A DNA stretch of 64,000 bases from contig CAMVON010000007.1 in assembly GCA_947169155.1 (NCBI GenBank), forward strand, positions 1 through 64,000. The letters are read 5' to 3'. Below the pieces are notes generated by a model. The model was given only the letters and a program-made list of their open reading frames with translations, ran no database searches and was not told the origin of the DNA. Made by a program: the position numbers and the translations under genes. Below, one piece after another: positions 9,410 through 19,373 of the stretch. The stretch comes from an uncultured Clostridiaceae bacterium. Lineage in GTDB: Bacteria > Bacillota > Clostridia > TANB77 > CAG-465. Each line of letters opens with the position of its first letter. Position 1 is the stretch's first letter.

Positions 9410-12400
9410 TTAGTTTATATTGTTTTTTTGTTTGTTAACTTTAAATGTATATATTTTGCTTCCTGAAATAATTTTAAAACCTGTTTTTGTAACTATTATT
9501 CTAGAGTTAGAGTAGATAAAATTGTCTAGTTGTATTATTTTTTCATTTTGCTTATGAATATCATAAGTAATTAATGAACCGTCTTGTGGAAGAAATATTT
9601 TATCTTTGTGGAAAACTGCATAATTTAGATTTTCATAACTAATTTTAGAAAACTTAAATTCTTCATATCTTCCTGAAGATGTAATTAAAATTCCTTCTCC
9701 TTGGTTTCCAATTACTAGCCAATGATTTAGACTTTTGTCATAAAATACTGTAAAGTCATTGCTTTGATTTAAATTTTTAAATGTATAAAACAATAAATCG
9801 TTACAATATACTTCATGTTCATTATTTTGATTTAATTTTACTATGACATATTTATCTTTATCTGTTACTCCAACAGCAGTTGTATGATTATCTGTTTTAA
9901 ATTTTAATGTATCATATATAGCATTAATACCACTAAAAGTAACTACACTAACATCTTCTCCATTTGGAAAATATAAATTATTTTCATATAGCCAATAGTC
10001 ATAACGATTCTCACAGTCGCATTGAAATAGTAATTCAGAGCACAAATTATATGCACAAACATTATTTGAATAAAACACAATGATATTTTGACAATTTGCT
10101 GTTAATTGAGCATCTTCGATTAAATCTAAATCTGGCACATCAAAGGCAAGCTTTTGTCCATCTATATTTGCTACAAGTCTTCTATATCCATTATAGTTTT
10201 CTATACTTATGGTTTCAGATATTATTCTTTCTACTCCATCGTTTGATCTATCTTCTATATCTACTTTAAAAGCTCCAACTTGAAGATTATCTTTAGTATC
10301 GCTATTTAAAGTTATAACTCCTAGTTGTTTGTTTCTTTGAGCAATAAGTAAAGGTACTATACACTCTCTTGAGCCTTCTTCAAATATTTTCCTTAATGCT
10401 TCAATAAGATCTGCTCTTAGCCATGACCAATCTTTTGCAATTGAAGGTGGTTTTACACCATGATTTCCTAAAAGAGATATTCTTCTTTCCATTTTTTCTA
10501 GTATATCTAGCTTTACATTTTGACCATTTCTTTTTTCATAGTACGTACCATTAAATGGATGTGTATATGTTAAATAGTAAAATGTATGAATAGCATATGA
10601 ATACCAGTCGTCTTTATATGTTATAGATTTGTTCTCTTTAGAAATAGGGTCTACATACTCATCTGTATAAAACTCAGGTACGAACTCATCTATTCCAATT
10701 CCATCAAAATCTATTACATATACTTTTTTGTTTTCATCAAAAAGAATATTTCTACCATTTAAATCTCCAATAAATATATTTAGTTCTTTGTGTAGAATAT
10801 CTATAGCTTGTCCCTCAGAAATTAGTACTTCTAGTATGTCTTCTTCTTTAAATCCAAGTTCTTCAACTTGTTCTTTGTCTCTTAAAGTTTGAATTGCCAT
10901 ACCATTTACTTTTTTCATCGTATATCCAATAATATCATTTGTTTCCTCAGATATTATTAAAGATTTAGGAATAACATATTCTATATCTTTTCGCTTTCTA
11001 TTTATATCTAAGATTTGTTCTTTTTTGGAAAGTATCCTTAGAATAACTGAAATTTTAAAGTTCATATCTACTTCTTCAGATTTAAAGATTTTTATTAAAT
11101 TTTCTCCATCATCATAGATAATTGCTTCTCCACCCTCATTAAACTCATGAAGCTCAGATATTTGCTTTTGGCTATACTTTAGGGAGTTAGTTCTAAGTCT
11201 ATCTTGCTCTTCTATTGGAATGCATTTTGGACAACATAATAGACTTTTATCATAGCGATAATTATGCTTTTCACACTTTTTATCTAGTGAGTTAATTACA
11301 CTATTCATTTCATTTGAAGCATTTTCTAAAGTTGTAACTCCTGGCTTGAAGTTAAATTCATGAAGTATATCTTTGTCTTGAGTGAATACTTTTTTTATAA
11401 AGTCCAAAGTCCAGTCATCTGCAAGGTCTACATTTTTATTCTTTGTTATAAACTCAGGATAAACAATTTGTATTTGTTTTTTATGCTCCTTACTAATAAA
11501 AGCTGCGCCATATGGATTGTATATAAATCCTAACCTTTTATTTACTAGTGAATTTACTTGTTCAACAAGCCTTGCACAACCTTTAAGTCTTGGAAAACTC
11601 TTTAAGATTTTAAGGTCATTAAAATTCATCACATAGTTTTTCTGGTTAGCATCATCAAAACATACACTCTCATACAATACTCCAACAAATTTACCTTCTT
11701 TTAGCGCTTTTTTTAATGGAATAAATAGGTCTTGCTCATACATATTTTTATTTGCTGTGTTGTTTCTTGATAGTATCTCATCTAAAATTTTTTCTAGTTC
11801 ATTTAGATTTACATTTCTGTCATTATAAATTTTTAAGTTATATACATCATTTAATTTATAATGCTTTGCATATTTATCTTCATGAATTATACCTTTTTGT
11901 AAATAATCACTATCTCTTAAATAGAATAATGTTTTTCCACAAATTGGGCATATTCTGTCTAATTCTTCACTGTAGTATAGATTATGTGTCCTACATTTAC
12001 TGTCTAGTAGTGCAATACAATGTTCTAAACCACTATCATTATCATACAAACGAATATTTGATATTCTATCTTTATCAAATCCTTGTTTTTCAAGATTAGA
12101 TATAAAATCTACAATTGCCTCTTTACTATCTATCTTCCTTCTTGTTGTAATTCCACCATGCTTATTAATTGAATCAATGTATATATTATCTTTATCATCC
12201 ATAAAGAATATATTAGAAGATAATGTTGCATAGTTAAAATATGATACAGCATATTTTAAGAATCTAGATAGTTTAATATTGTCTTGTGCAATTAAATAGT
12301 TATATGTTAGATACTTTTTAGGTTTTACATTTGTATTATACCCTTCTGTTTCATACATAACACCTACAATGTTTGTTTTAAACACAATTTCTGTTACTTG

Positions 12401-14026
12401 TATGAACTCTACATTCCACTTTGGATGTTTCAAATTTGTTGTAATTTGTGTCTCGTATTCTTCTTTAGATAACTTTAAATCTTTTATAGGTCTTTGAGTA
12501 TAGAAATCTAGCTTTCCTTTTACTTCGAAATCAAAATGATATTTTACCTCTTCTGGATCAAATCCATAGTTTTTATAATATGCAATCATATTATTTGAAC
12601 TTATTTCATATTTGTCCATAAATATGTTTAACTCATTTGCAAAATTCATTTTATCTTCAAAGCCTAAAATATAGTTTACACACTCTTGTGCAAGTCGTGG
12701 TGATAAATATCTTATTTCATCACATGCTAAGATTTCTTCTCTAGTTGTACATTTTAAAGTTTCTTCTTTAAAGTACATTTCTTTGAAATAATTTAGAATA
12801 CCTAAAAGTCTATCATCTTTTGATTGACCTTCTATATATGCTATATCTCCTATATGCTCATATTGAAAATGCCTACATCCGTCTTCATCTAGCTTATACT
12901 TTAGATCTATAGTCATTATATAATCATTCTCGCCTTGATAACTTGAAACTTTAATATCATTTAATATAAAGTCTGTTAAATCATCAATAAAAGCAATTTT
13001 TTCTGCTTGAGAGTTAAAGTCTTTTTCAAGTGGCATTGGTTTGAAGCCTGTTTGATCTTTAATGCTATATTCATAACCTATAATCTTTCCATTTGGATTT
13101 GCAATATGACCTTTTATATTTATTTTTGTAGTATCAAATAAATAGATATATCTTTCTTCTATAAGTCTAGAGACATCATCACTTATATTAGTATTTATAT
13201 ATACTTGATGTTTCTTTCCTTTATTATCTACTAGTTTTTTATCTATAACGCTATTTGAATTTCCACTATATAAATATATAGGTATTCTCTTTTCTTTTGC
13301 CTTTGAGATTTTTCCATATATTGCATTATTATGTGATTCATGCGAGTTTCTTTCTCTTAACACTTCAAGTGTAACTATATCGTAAATACTTTCAGGTGTT
13401 TGATTTGTTTCATATGATTTTAGGCAAGCTTCATATAATTCTAGACAATATGGCAAATTATCTAATCGTATTAAAGTACCCTTTTTTGCTAACTTATAAA
13501 AATCATCAAATGGCGTACTACAATAGTATCTATGCACTATCTTCATTATGCAGCATCTGTGACTTGATGTCTCTTCGCTTTTACGCATTAATGATAACAA
13601 GCCTGTCAAACTCGTAGATATTTCTTCGTTGAAATCTGTTTCATCAAGAAAATATCCAAACCCTTGCATAGCTCCTATTATTTCTAATAGATTTGTTATT
13701 CTTATTCTACGTGGAAAACTCCTTATGCCTACGCCATAATATTTAATATGAAATGCAAGGATACGAGTTTTTTCCATATTTAGAATAAGTTTAGAAATAT
13801 AAAAGTAAAAATCAGAGGTATATATTTTTTTACCTCTGATTCCTCTTAAAACTTCAAGGAGACGTATGCCTGCCTCTTCATCTTTAACAATTAATATAGC
13901 TTCTTTTTCTGTGCTGTATAAAGATTCTATATCATTTTCATTAATAAAAGAAAATTTTTCAAATATTTCTCTTAGTTGTAAAGATTCAACGGCATGTTCT
14001 CCTCTAAATATATCTAATATACTCAT
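9410..14026 (-). CDS. Giant multi-domain protein with protein-kinase-like domain, two zinc-ribbon-like motifs and a C-terminal beta-rich (possibly propeller) region
   Basis: Kinase motifs: FNEGGEAIIYDDGENLIKIFK (P-loop plus Lys), IFIGDLNGRNILFD (catalytic loop), VYVIDFDGIGID (DFG-like). Zinc ribbons: KCRTHNLYYSEELDRICPICGK and KCEKHNYRYDKSLLCCPKC. Confidence 0.75.
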   Translation of the reverse strand: MSILDIFRGEHAVESLQLREIFEKFSFINENDIESLYSTEKEAILIVKDEEAGIRLLEVLRGIRGKKIYTSDFYFYISKLILNMEKTRILAFHIKYYGVGIRSFPRRIRITNLLEIIGAMQGFGYFLDETDFNEEISTSLTGLLSLMRKSEETSSHRCCIMKIVHRYYCSTPFDDFYKLAKKGTLIRLDNLPYCLELYEACLKSYETNQTPESIYDIVTLEVLRERNSHESHNNAIYGKISKAKEKRIPIYLYSGNSNSVIDKKLVDNKGKKHQVYINTNISDDVSRLIEERYIYLFDTTKINIKGHIANPNGKIIGYEYSIKDQTGFKPMPLEKDFNSQAEKIAFIDDLTDFILNDIKVSSYQGENDYIMTIDLKYKLDEDGCRHFQYEHIGDIAYIEGQSKDDRLLGILNYFKEMYFKEETLKCTTREEILACDEIRYLSPRLAQECVNYILGFEDKMNFANELNIFMDKYEISSNNMIAYYKNYGFDPEEVKYHFDFEVKGKLDFYTQRPIKDLKLSKEEYETQITTNLKHPKWNVEFIQVTEIVFKTNIVGVMYETEGYNTNVKPKKYLTYNYLIAQDNIKLSRFLKYAVSYFNYATLSSNIFFMDDKDNIYIDSINKHGGITTRRKIDSKEAIVDFISNLEKQGFDKDRISNIRLYDNDSGLEHCIALLDSKCRTHNLYYSEELDRICPICGKTLFYLRDSDYLQKGIIHEDKYAKHYKLNDVYNLKIYNDRNVNLNELEKILDEILSRNNTANKNMYEQDLFIPLKKALKEGKFVGVLYESVCFDDANQKNYVMNFNDLKILKSFPRLKGCARLVEQVNSLVNKRLGFIYNPYGAAFISKEHKKQIQIVYPEFITKNKNVDLADDWTLDFIKKVFTQDKDILHEFNFKPGVTTLENASNEMNSVINSLDKKCEKHNYRYDKSLLCCPKCIPIEEQDRLRTNSLKYSQKQISELHEFNEGGEAIIYDDGENLIKIFKSEEVDMNFKISVILRILSKKEQILDINRKRKDIEYVIPKSLIISEETNDIIGYTMKKVNGMAIQTLRDKEQVEELGFKEEDILEVLISEGQAIDILHKELNIFIGDLNGRNILFDENKKVYVIDFDGIGIDEFVPEFYTDEYVDPISKENKSITYKDDWYSYAIHTFYYLTYTHPFNGTYYEKRNGQNVKLDILEKMERRISLLGNHGVKPPSIAKDWSWLRADLIEALRKIFEEGSRECIVPLLIAQRNKQLGVITLNSDTKDNLQVGAFKVDIEDRSNDGVERIISETISIENYNGYRRLVANIDGQKLAFDVPDLDLIEDAQLTANCQNIIVFYSNNVCAYNLCSELLFQCDCENRYDYWLYENNLYFPNGEDVSVVTFSGINAIYDTLKFKTDNHTTAVGVTDKDKYVIVKLNQNNEHEVYCNDLLFYTFKNLNQSNDFTVFYDKSLNHWLVIGNQGEGILITSSGRYEEFKFSKISYENLNYAVFHKDKIFLPQDGSLITYDIHKQNEKIIQLDNFIYSNSRIIVTKTGFKIISGSKIYTFKVNKQKNNIN

Positions 14027-14057
14027 ATATATAAATTCCTTTCATTCATATTTTTTA

Positions 14058-14768
14058 TTAAATATCATTTAGCCAATCTTCATCTTCAAGAACTTGTTTG
14101 GTTTTTTGAGAATATTTTTCAGATTTTGTACTATTTGCTGCTTTGCTGAAGAAATTTGACCCTAAAGATTTCATGCTCTTAGATTGTTCTTTGCAAGATT
14201 TTGAAAGTTCAACTCCCATAAATGAAGCAAGTTTCTTTCTATCTACAACATCTATTGTAGCTATAAAACCTAAGTTTTTACCAAAGTTTGAATGCATTGA
14301 GCCTCCAAAAGCAACAAATACAGTTGTAACCTTTTGGGCATTTAGCTTAGCTAATACCTTTTGAGCCGAATTTTTGCCATATCTTTCATCACTATTTGAT
14401 TCTCCATCTGAGAATACAATAAATGTTGCTTTGATTTGAGCTCCTGTTTTTTCATTTACATTTTTTATATAGCTTAGTAGTCTTTCTCCTTCAATTACTA
14501 TTGCATCATATAGTGCTGTTCCACCATTTGCATAGTAGTGAGTATCAAAATCTTTAATTGATTGGAATGCTCCACTCTCAACATAACCTGTAAATCTATT
14601 AACAGAAACTGACATTGATGATGCTTCAGAAAAATTATTAAAGCTGTTTTTAAACATTCTTAAACCATCTTTCATAGCATCTATTTCAGAGCCCATAGAG
14701 CCTGAACAATCTAAAACTAGTGAAAATACATTCACCTTATCTGTTGAAAATTCGTAAATATCATTCAT
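14058..14768 (-). CDS. TerY-like von Willebrand factor A domain protein
   Basis: Intact MIDAS signature: VFSLVLDCSGSM...GGTALYDAIVIEGERLL...FIVFSDGESNSD. Confidence 0.85.
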   Translation of the reverse strand: MNDIYEFSTDKVNVFSLVLDCSGSMGSEIDAMKDGLRMFKNSFNNFSEASSMSVSVNRFTGYVESGAFQSIKDFDTHYYANGGTALYDAIVIEGERLLSYIKNVNEKTGAQIKATFIVFSDGESNSDERYGKNSAQKVLAKLNAQKVTTVFVAFGGSMHSNFGKNLGFIATIDVVDRKKLASFMGVELSKSCKEQSKSMKSLGSNFFSKAANSTKSEKYSQKTKQVLEDEDWLNDI

Positions 14769-14782
14769 AATATAACCTCCAA

Positions 14783-16258
14783 TTATTTAATATTTTTTGA
14801 AATTTCTTTCAAGTCCTTCAATACATTTTTCATTTCTTTAAAGTAAAAATCATTAAATAGAATATTTCCATTATCTAGCAAATAGTCTAATTCTAAGTTA
14901 TCTAAAACTTTTATAACTTCTTTTATTTCATTATCATTTACTTTAAATGTAAAAATGTATGAACTATTCCCATTATTCTTTAGTAATCTGTTTTTTTCTT
15001 TTATCTGCGAATTTGAATATGGGTATTTTCTTTTATACTTTAAAATATTACTTGTAAACTCATCATCTTCTGTTTTTACTACATCTAGAAGATTTAGTAA
15101 TAATAGTATAAAGTATATCTCCTTGTATGAAATATTATCTGTTAAATTATTTAATATTTTTAAAGCAATCATAGACTTTGTCTGTAGCGTACCATTAAAT
15201 ATACCAGATAAGCTGATTATTGCATTAGTCCTTGGACTAACGTATAGTTCTTCTTGCTTAGTTTTAATTTCAAACTTATCTAAAACTTTAATTTTAGCTT
15301 CATCTTTTTCTAATCCTTCAGATAGTAATACATCAACTGTTTGCTTTTCAATTTTAAATAACTCTTCAAATATACTCTCATCTTCAAATAATTCTTTGGT
15401 GTCATTATATATAATTTTTGTTTCAAAATTTCCAATCTCTTTTTCTAGCTTTCTTTTTACAGCAACATTTTGAATTTTTTCTAGTAGTATCCTTAAATCA
15501 CTTAGTTCATCTAATAAATAATCTTTAAATGTAGAATAATTGTCTAGTCCTAAAAAATCTTTAGTTGACACAAGGCTTTCTTTTATATCTTGTATTTTTC
15601 CTTTACTATTTTTAAGTTTTATTTTAAAAATTAAGAAGTCTGAGTACAAAATTAAGCTTAATATCACATTCATTTTTTCTTTATTATTTAGAATAAACTC
15701 ATAGCTTTTAAGTTCATCTATTAGTCTTTTTTGTGCTGTTTGTCCATTTTCTAATTGCATTAAAACTTTATTTTCTTCGCCTGTTACATATATTGAAACG
15801 TTATATAGTTCATTTAGTTTAAGTATCAAATGCTCAAAAGAACTTTTTAATTTTCCAAATCTTAAATCTACTTGGATTACTTTATTAATTCTTTCTTCTA
15901 GCATAGATACTTCAGATAGCTTTTTAATATTAATGTCTGGATCAATTGTAAAAGTTAGGTCTTTTCCAGATTCTTCAAGCTCATCAATATAACTATTTCT
16001 TAATTCTTCAATTTCTTTTGAAAAATTATCATATGCATCTTTAAAACTAGGATTTAGTACAGATATTTTCTGTTCTAACGAGTATAGTTTTGCAATTATT
16101 GTACGTTTGGAAATTTTAATCTTGTTGTTTTCTTCATTTTCTATTTCTTTTAAATCTTCTAACATTTGTTCAACTTCTTCTTTGTCTACTTTTTCTTCTT
16201 CCTTGAACAAAATATTTGAAAAGAAATTTGAAATTTTCTTAAAAACATTCATAGACAT
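14783..16258 (-). CDS. Coiled-coil hypothetical protein of the TerY-like locus
   Basis: 491 aa, Lys/Glu/Leu-rich helical composition, tightly spaced between the two vWA-like genes. Confidence 0.65.
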   Translation of the reverse strand: MSMNVFKKISNFFSNILFKEEEKVDKEEVEQMLEDLKEIENEENNKIKISKRTIIAKLYSLEQKISVLNPSFKDAYDNFSKEIEELRNSYIDELEESGKDLTFTIDPDINIKKLSEVSMLEERINKVIQVDLRFGKLKSSFEHLILKLNELYNVSIYVTGEENKVLMQLENGQTAQKRLIDELKSYEFILNNKEKMNVILSLILYSDFLIFKIKLKNSKGKIQDIKESLVSTKDFLGLDNYSTFKDYLLDELSDLRILLEKIQNVAVKRKLEKEIGNFETKIIYNDTKELFEDESIFEELFKIEKQTVDVLLSEGLEKDEAKIKVLDKFEIKTKQEELYVSPRTNAIISLSGIFNGTLQTKSMIALKILNNLTDNISYKEIYFILLLLNLLDVVKTEDDEFTSNILKYKRKYPYSNSQIKEKNRLLKNNGNSSYIFTFKVNDNEIKEVIKVLDNLELDYLLDNGNILFNDFYFKEMKNVLKDLKEISKNIK

Positions 16259-16266
16259 TTTCCTTT

Positions 16267-17052
16267 CTATTCAAAATTAGTTTTTATTCTACCAATAGAA
16301 TGAAAACCTATACTTGCAAGACTTATGAAATTATCCTCACTAATGCAGAAACATTTATTTGTGACTTTAGTTTTTTCACTAATTTTTTTGAAAGCTTCAT
16401 AAGCTTCTTTAATAGTTGACTTAGAAATATTATCTATTCCAGTACTAAAGCCTACTATTTCTACATTTTCAATTTCATATTTTTTAGTTTTACCTTCAAC
16501 TATATGAAAGACACTGCCATCTACTATAGTTTCTAAATGAATGATAGCATCATAAAAACAAAGACTTGTGCCTTTTTCATTTAAACAAATTAATGCATCC
16601 TCATCTACTTGCCCTGGATAATATAATCCTGGATTTTCTATTTCTTTGCCATAATGAATTATTATAGCTAAGTTGTCTCCAACAGCTCTTTTAGAAAGTT
16701 CTACTATTTCTTTATTGAACTCATACATTTCTTTGCTATCTTCTATAAGCAAAATAGTAAGTGTTTTGTGCAGAGTTTCTTTGAAAAAGTATGGTTTCTT
16801 TTCTGTCTCTATATTATCGTTTTTTGTTTCAACTTTAGGTGCTTCTATACTTTCTTTGTTTATTTCTTCCTTTTCTACTTTTTTAGTCATATCATCTACT
16901 TTTTTTTGAGCATTGATAGATTTAATTGTTTCCTCAAGTTTTTGATTTTGTGTTACTTCTTTTTTACTATCTTCTGGATTAACAGTTTTTTGTGGTACAT
17001 AAATTACGTCATTGTCTTTAGGTCCAAAAATTGAATTTAAAAATTTACCCAT
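16267..17052 (-). CDS. Probable degenerate vWA-like protein
   Basis: TLTILLIEDSKEMYEF...GTSLCFYDAIIHLETIV...VEIVGFSTGIDNISK aligns in order with the DxSxS, T and D MIDAS segments of the neighbouring 14058..14768 protein. Confidence 0.55.
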   Translation of the reverse strand: MGKFLNSIFGPKDNDVIYVPQKTVNPEDSKKEVTQNQKLEETIKSINAQKKVDDMTKKVEKEEINKESIEAPKVETKNDNIETEKKPYFFKETLHKTLTILLIEDSKEMYEFNKEIVELSKRAVGDNLAIIIHYGKEIENPGLYYPGQVDEDALICLNEKGTSLCFYDAIIHLETIVDGSVFHIVEGKTKKYEIENVEIVGFSTGIDNISKSTIKEAYEAFKKISEKTKVTNKCFCISEDNFISLASIGFHSIGRIKTNFE

Positions 17053-17054
17053 AA

Positions 17055-17747
17055 TTATTTACCTCCATTATTTAATATTCCTAGAGTGACATCATCATAA
17101 AATAGATAGTGATCTTCTATAATAGCATTTTGTGTTTCTTCCTTTGTGCCATTATTTTTAATTAACTTATCTACTTGCGATACAATTCCTTTAGCAATTG
17201 GTTGTATACCATCGGTTGCTATGCCAATATTTTTAAACATTTTTTTAGGAAAAGTAAAAGATTTCATTTTATAGTTTTTAAATAGTTCTTTTATATCTTT
17301 TGAACAGTAATTATATGCATAGTATGGTGGTCTTTTTCCATAATTTAGTCTCATATAACTCAATATGTTATTTTGATTTATGCTAAATATATATCCATCA
17401 CCATATGCTCTAACTTCAAAACTATCTTTCATGTCAAATAGTCCTATTATTGTAAATAGTAAATTGTCTTGGATAAAGTTTTCTAAATCCTCCTTATCTT
17501 TATACCATTCTCTCAACCATTTAATAATGTTATCAAAAGTAAGTTTAATGTTTTGTTCAAACTTTTGTGGATTGTCATGTTCTGGCAATGTTTTAAAAAG
17601 CTGAGCAAACATCCTCCCACCTGATTCTGAATATGCACATTCAGTGCATCCATCAACAATTAGAATCATGTTTTCTTCCTCAAAACCGAAGTCTTGATTG
17701 TTTTTTCCATCTTGGAAATGACCATAACCTTGTAAATTAATCAACAT
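17055..17747 (-). CDS. PP2C-family Ser/Thr phosphatase
   Basis: Motifs GHFQDGKNNQDFGF, ILIVDGC, RAYGDGYIF, IATDGI, YDDVTLGIL. The ORF track begins at 17765 (TTG), but AAAGGAG lies inside that extension; ATG at 17747 is the better start. Confidence 0.8.
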   Translation of the reverse strand: MLINLQGYGHFQDGKNNQDFGFEEENMILIVDGCTECAYSESGGRMFAQLFKTLPEHDNPQKFEQNIKLTFDNIIKWLREWYKDKEDLENFIQDNLLFTIIGLFDMKDSFEVRAYGDGYIFSINQNNILSYMRLNYGKRPPYYAYNYCSKDIKELFKNYKMKSFTFPKKMFKNIGIATDGIQPIAKGIVSQVDKLIKNNGTKEETQNAIIEDHYLFYDDVTLGILNNGGK

Positions 17748-17804
17748 ACAAAATTCTCCTTTCAATTAAATTTAATTTAGGTTGAATATACATAATGCGT
17801 AGAT

Positions 17805-17833
17805 ATTATACACTAGTTTTTATGTAATGTCAA
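17805..17833 (-). promoter_or_regulatory. Consensus sigma-A promoter of the PP2C-vWA-kinase operon
   Basis: Minus strand TTGACA-17 bp-TATAAT (TTGACATTACATAAAAACTAGTGTATAAT). Confidence 0.85.
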
Positions 17834-17914
17834 ACACTTTTAGTGCTTTTATTTCAATATTTTTATCATTTTCAAAACTTATGTAAATTTTGCAAATTGT
17901 TTGCATAAAAAAGC

Positions 17915-17950
17915 AAAAAAATAATGGAGATTATTTGTCTCCATTATTTA
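17915..17950 (-). terminator. Intrinsic terminator of telA
   Basis: Minus strand AATAATGGAGACAAATAATCTCCATTATT followed by TTTTTT. Confidence 0.75.
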
Positions 17951-17959
17951 TAATTTTAT

Positions 17960-19201
17960 CTAAAACTTTAGTTCAGATGAACTAGTTTTGCTATTTTTCC
18001 TTTTTGGTTTAGGATCAGACAATGTTTTACCTTTAACACTATCAAATTGTTCTGTTCCAGCTACTCCTGTCATTTTCTTTTCTAAGTCTTCATCAATGAT
18101 TCTATTTATTTCTTCTGTTTCTGCTTTCATTTTAGGAATCATTTCTTCTGCAGTTCTATTAATTTCCTCACATGTTGCAATTATTTTTTGTACTGCATCT
18201 CTTGCTGCTTGTGCACTATAGAAACCAGAATACATAAGTTTTTGAGAATCTACTGCTGTGGTACCTATTGAATCTGAAACACCTTTAAGAAGTTCATCAT
18301 TTAGTCTTGTTATTGCTTGTTGACCTTCTAGAGCTTCTTGGTTTTTAGCATTTAGTACGCCATTTCTTAATTGCTGTGCAATTAGAGTCATTGAATGAAC
18401 TTTTTGTGTTAAGTTGGTAATTTGCAATTTGGTGTTAGTATCACCTATTACCATAAGCTCAGCAATACTAATTTTTGTAGTTGCTCTAGATTTTTCTAGA
18501 TTGCTTATTGCAATATCAAAAGTCTCGGCACCCCTTTTATACGCTTTGTACTTTTGTTGATCTTCTATTAAACCACTTGTTTCGCTTTTTACTCTTAATT
18601 CTTCTAGCTCACCCGCAATTCTTTCTTGAGCAATTTTACCTGCTGTAATGTATTTTTCTTGAAGTGCTAATGTTTCAAAGTCTGTTCCAACTAAACTTGC
18701 TGCATCTGCAAATGCTTTTCTTAACATTTCTATCCATTCATCATATGACTTACCAAGTTCAGTTAATAGTTTGTAGTTTGAAATTGCACTTTTTTGAATT
18801 TTGTCTGAACGTGAAGCTCTTTGCTTGCTACTTACTTTTAACCACATTTTTTGGAAAAAGTTTGGTTCTTTTAGTACCAAGTTAAAGTCTTCATAACTTT
18901 TTGAGGCTTTCTTTGAAAGTTCAATAACCTGTTTGATTACTCTTTGATCTGCTTCAGATCCTCTTTCACTTTTAAGATATGAGCCACTTTGTTCGAAGTT
19001 TTTAGATAATGCATTTGAACCATAGTTCATTACGTTTTCTAGTTGCATTACATCTATTTGATCAGCCAAAGCAAGTACTTCTTTTCTGTCTTGCTCACTC
19101 ATATGAGCTAATGCTTGTTCCTTATCTAGTGGAACAATTTGAGTGTTTGTAGTTTCAACTACCTCAACATCTTGATTTTTTTCTGGATTATTAACTCCCA
19201 T
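17960..19201 (-). CDS. telA: Toxic anion resistance protein, TelA family
   Basis: 413 aa with TelA-type features: NVMNYGSNALSKNFEQSGSYLKSE, helical core with LTELGKSYDEWIEMLRKAFADA, QKVHSMTLIAQQLRNGVLNAKNQEAL. Confidence 0.8.
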   Translation of the reverse strand: MGVNNPEKNQDVEVVETTNTQIVPLDKEQALAHMSEQDRKEVLALADQIDVMQLENVMNYGSNALSKNFEQSGSYLKSERGSEADQRVIKQVIELSKKASKSYEDFNLVLKEPNFFQKMWLKVSSKQRASRSDKIQKSAISNYKLLTELGKSYDEWIEMLRKAFADAASLVGTDFETLALQEKYITAGKIAQERIAGELEELRVKSETSGLIEDQQKYKAYKRGAETFDIAISNLEKSRATTKISIAELMVIGDTNTKLQITNLTQKVHSMTLIAQQLRNGVLNAKNQEALEGQQAITRLNDELLKGVSDSIGTTAVDSQKLMYSGFYSAQAARDAVQKIIATCEEINRTAEEMIPKMKAETEEINRIIDEDLEKKMTGVAGTEQFDSVKGKTLSDPKPKRKNSKTSSSELKF

Positions 19202-19257
19202 ATTATCTTATCCTCCTTATTAAAGAAAATATTTGAAAATATAAATTTCCGTCAACG

Positions 19258-19286
19258 ATTATACCATTGGTTATTTATTTTGTCAA
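19258..19286 (-). promoter_or_regulatory. Consensus sigma-A promoter of telA
   Basis: Minus strand TTGACA-17 bp-TATAAT (TTGACAAAATAAATAACCAATGGTATAAT). Confidence 0.85.
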
Positions 19287-19333
19287 TAATTATGTAAATT
19301 ATTTTTTGTATTTTATCTTAAATAAGTGAAAAT

Positions 19334-19362
19334 AAAAAAATGAGTACGTTTGGTACCCATTT
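19334..19362 (-). terminator. Intrinsic terminator of the AMP-binding enzyme gene
   Basis: Minus strand ATGGGTACCAAACGTACTCATTTTTTTATT. Confidence 0.65.
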
Positions 19363-19373
19363 TATTTTTACTA

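Noticed and set aside
14955-15473. Plus-strand 172-aa ORF
   Set aside because: Antisense to the coiled-coil gene; hydrophobic Ser/Leu/Phe-rich translation is a complement artefact.
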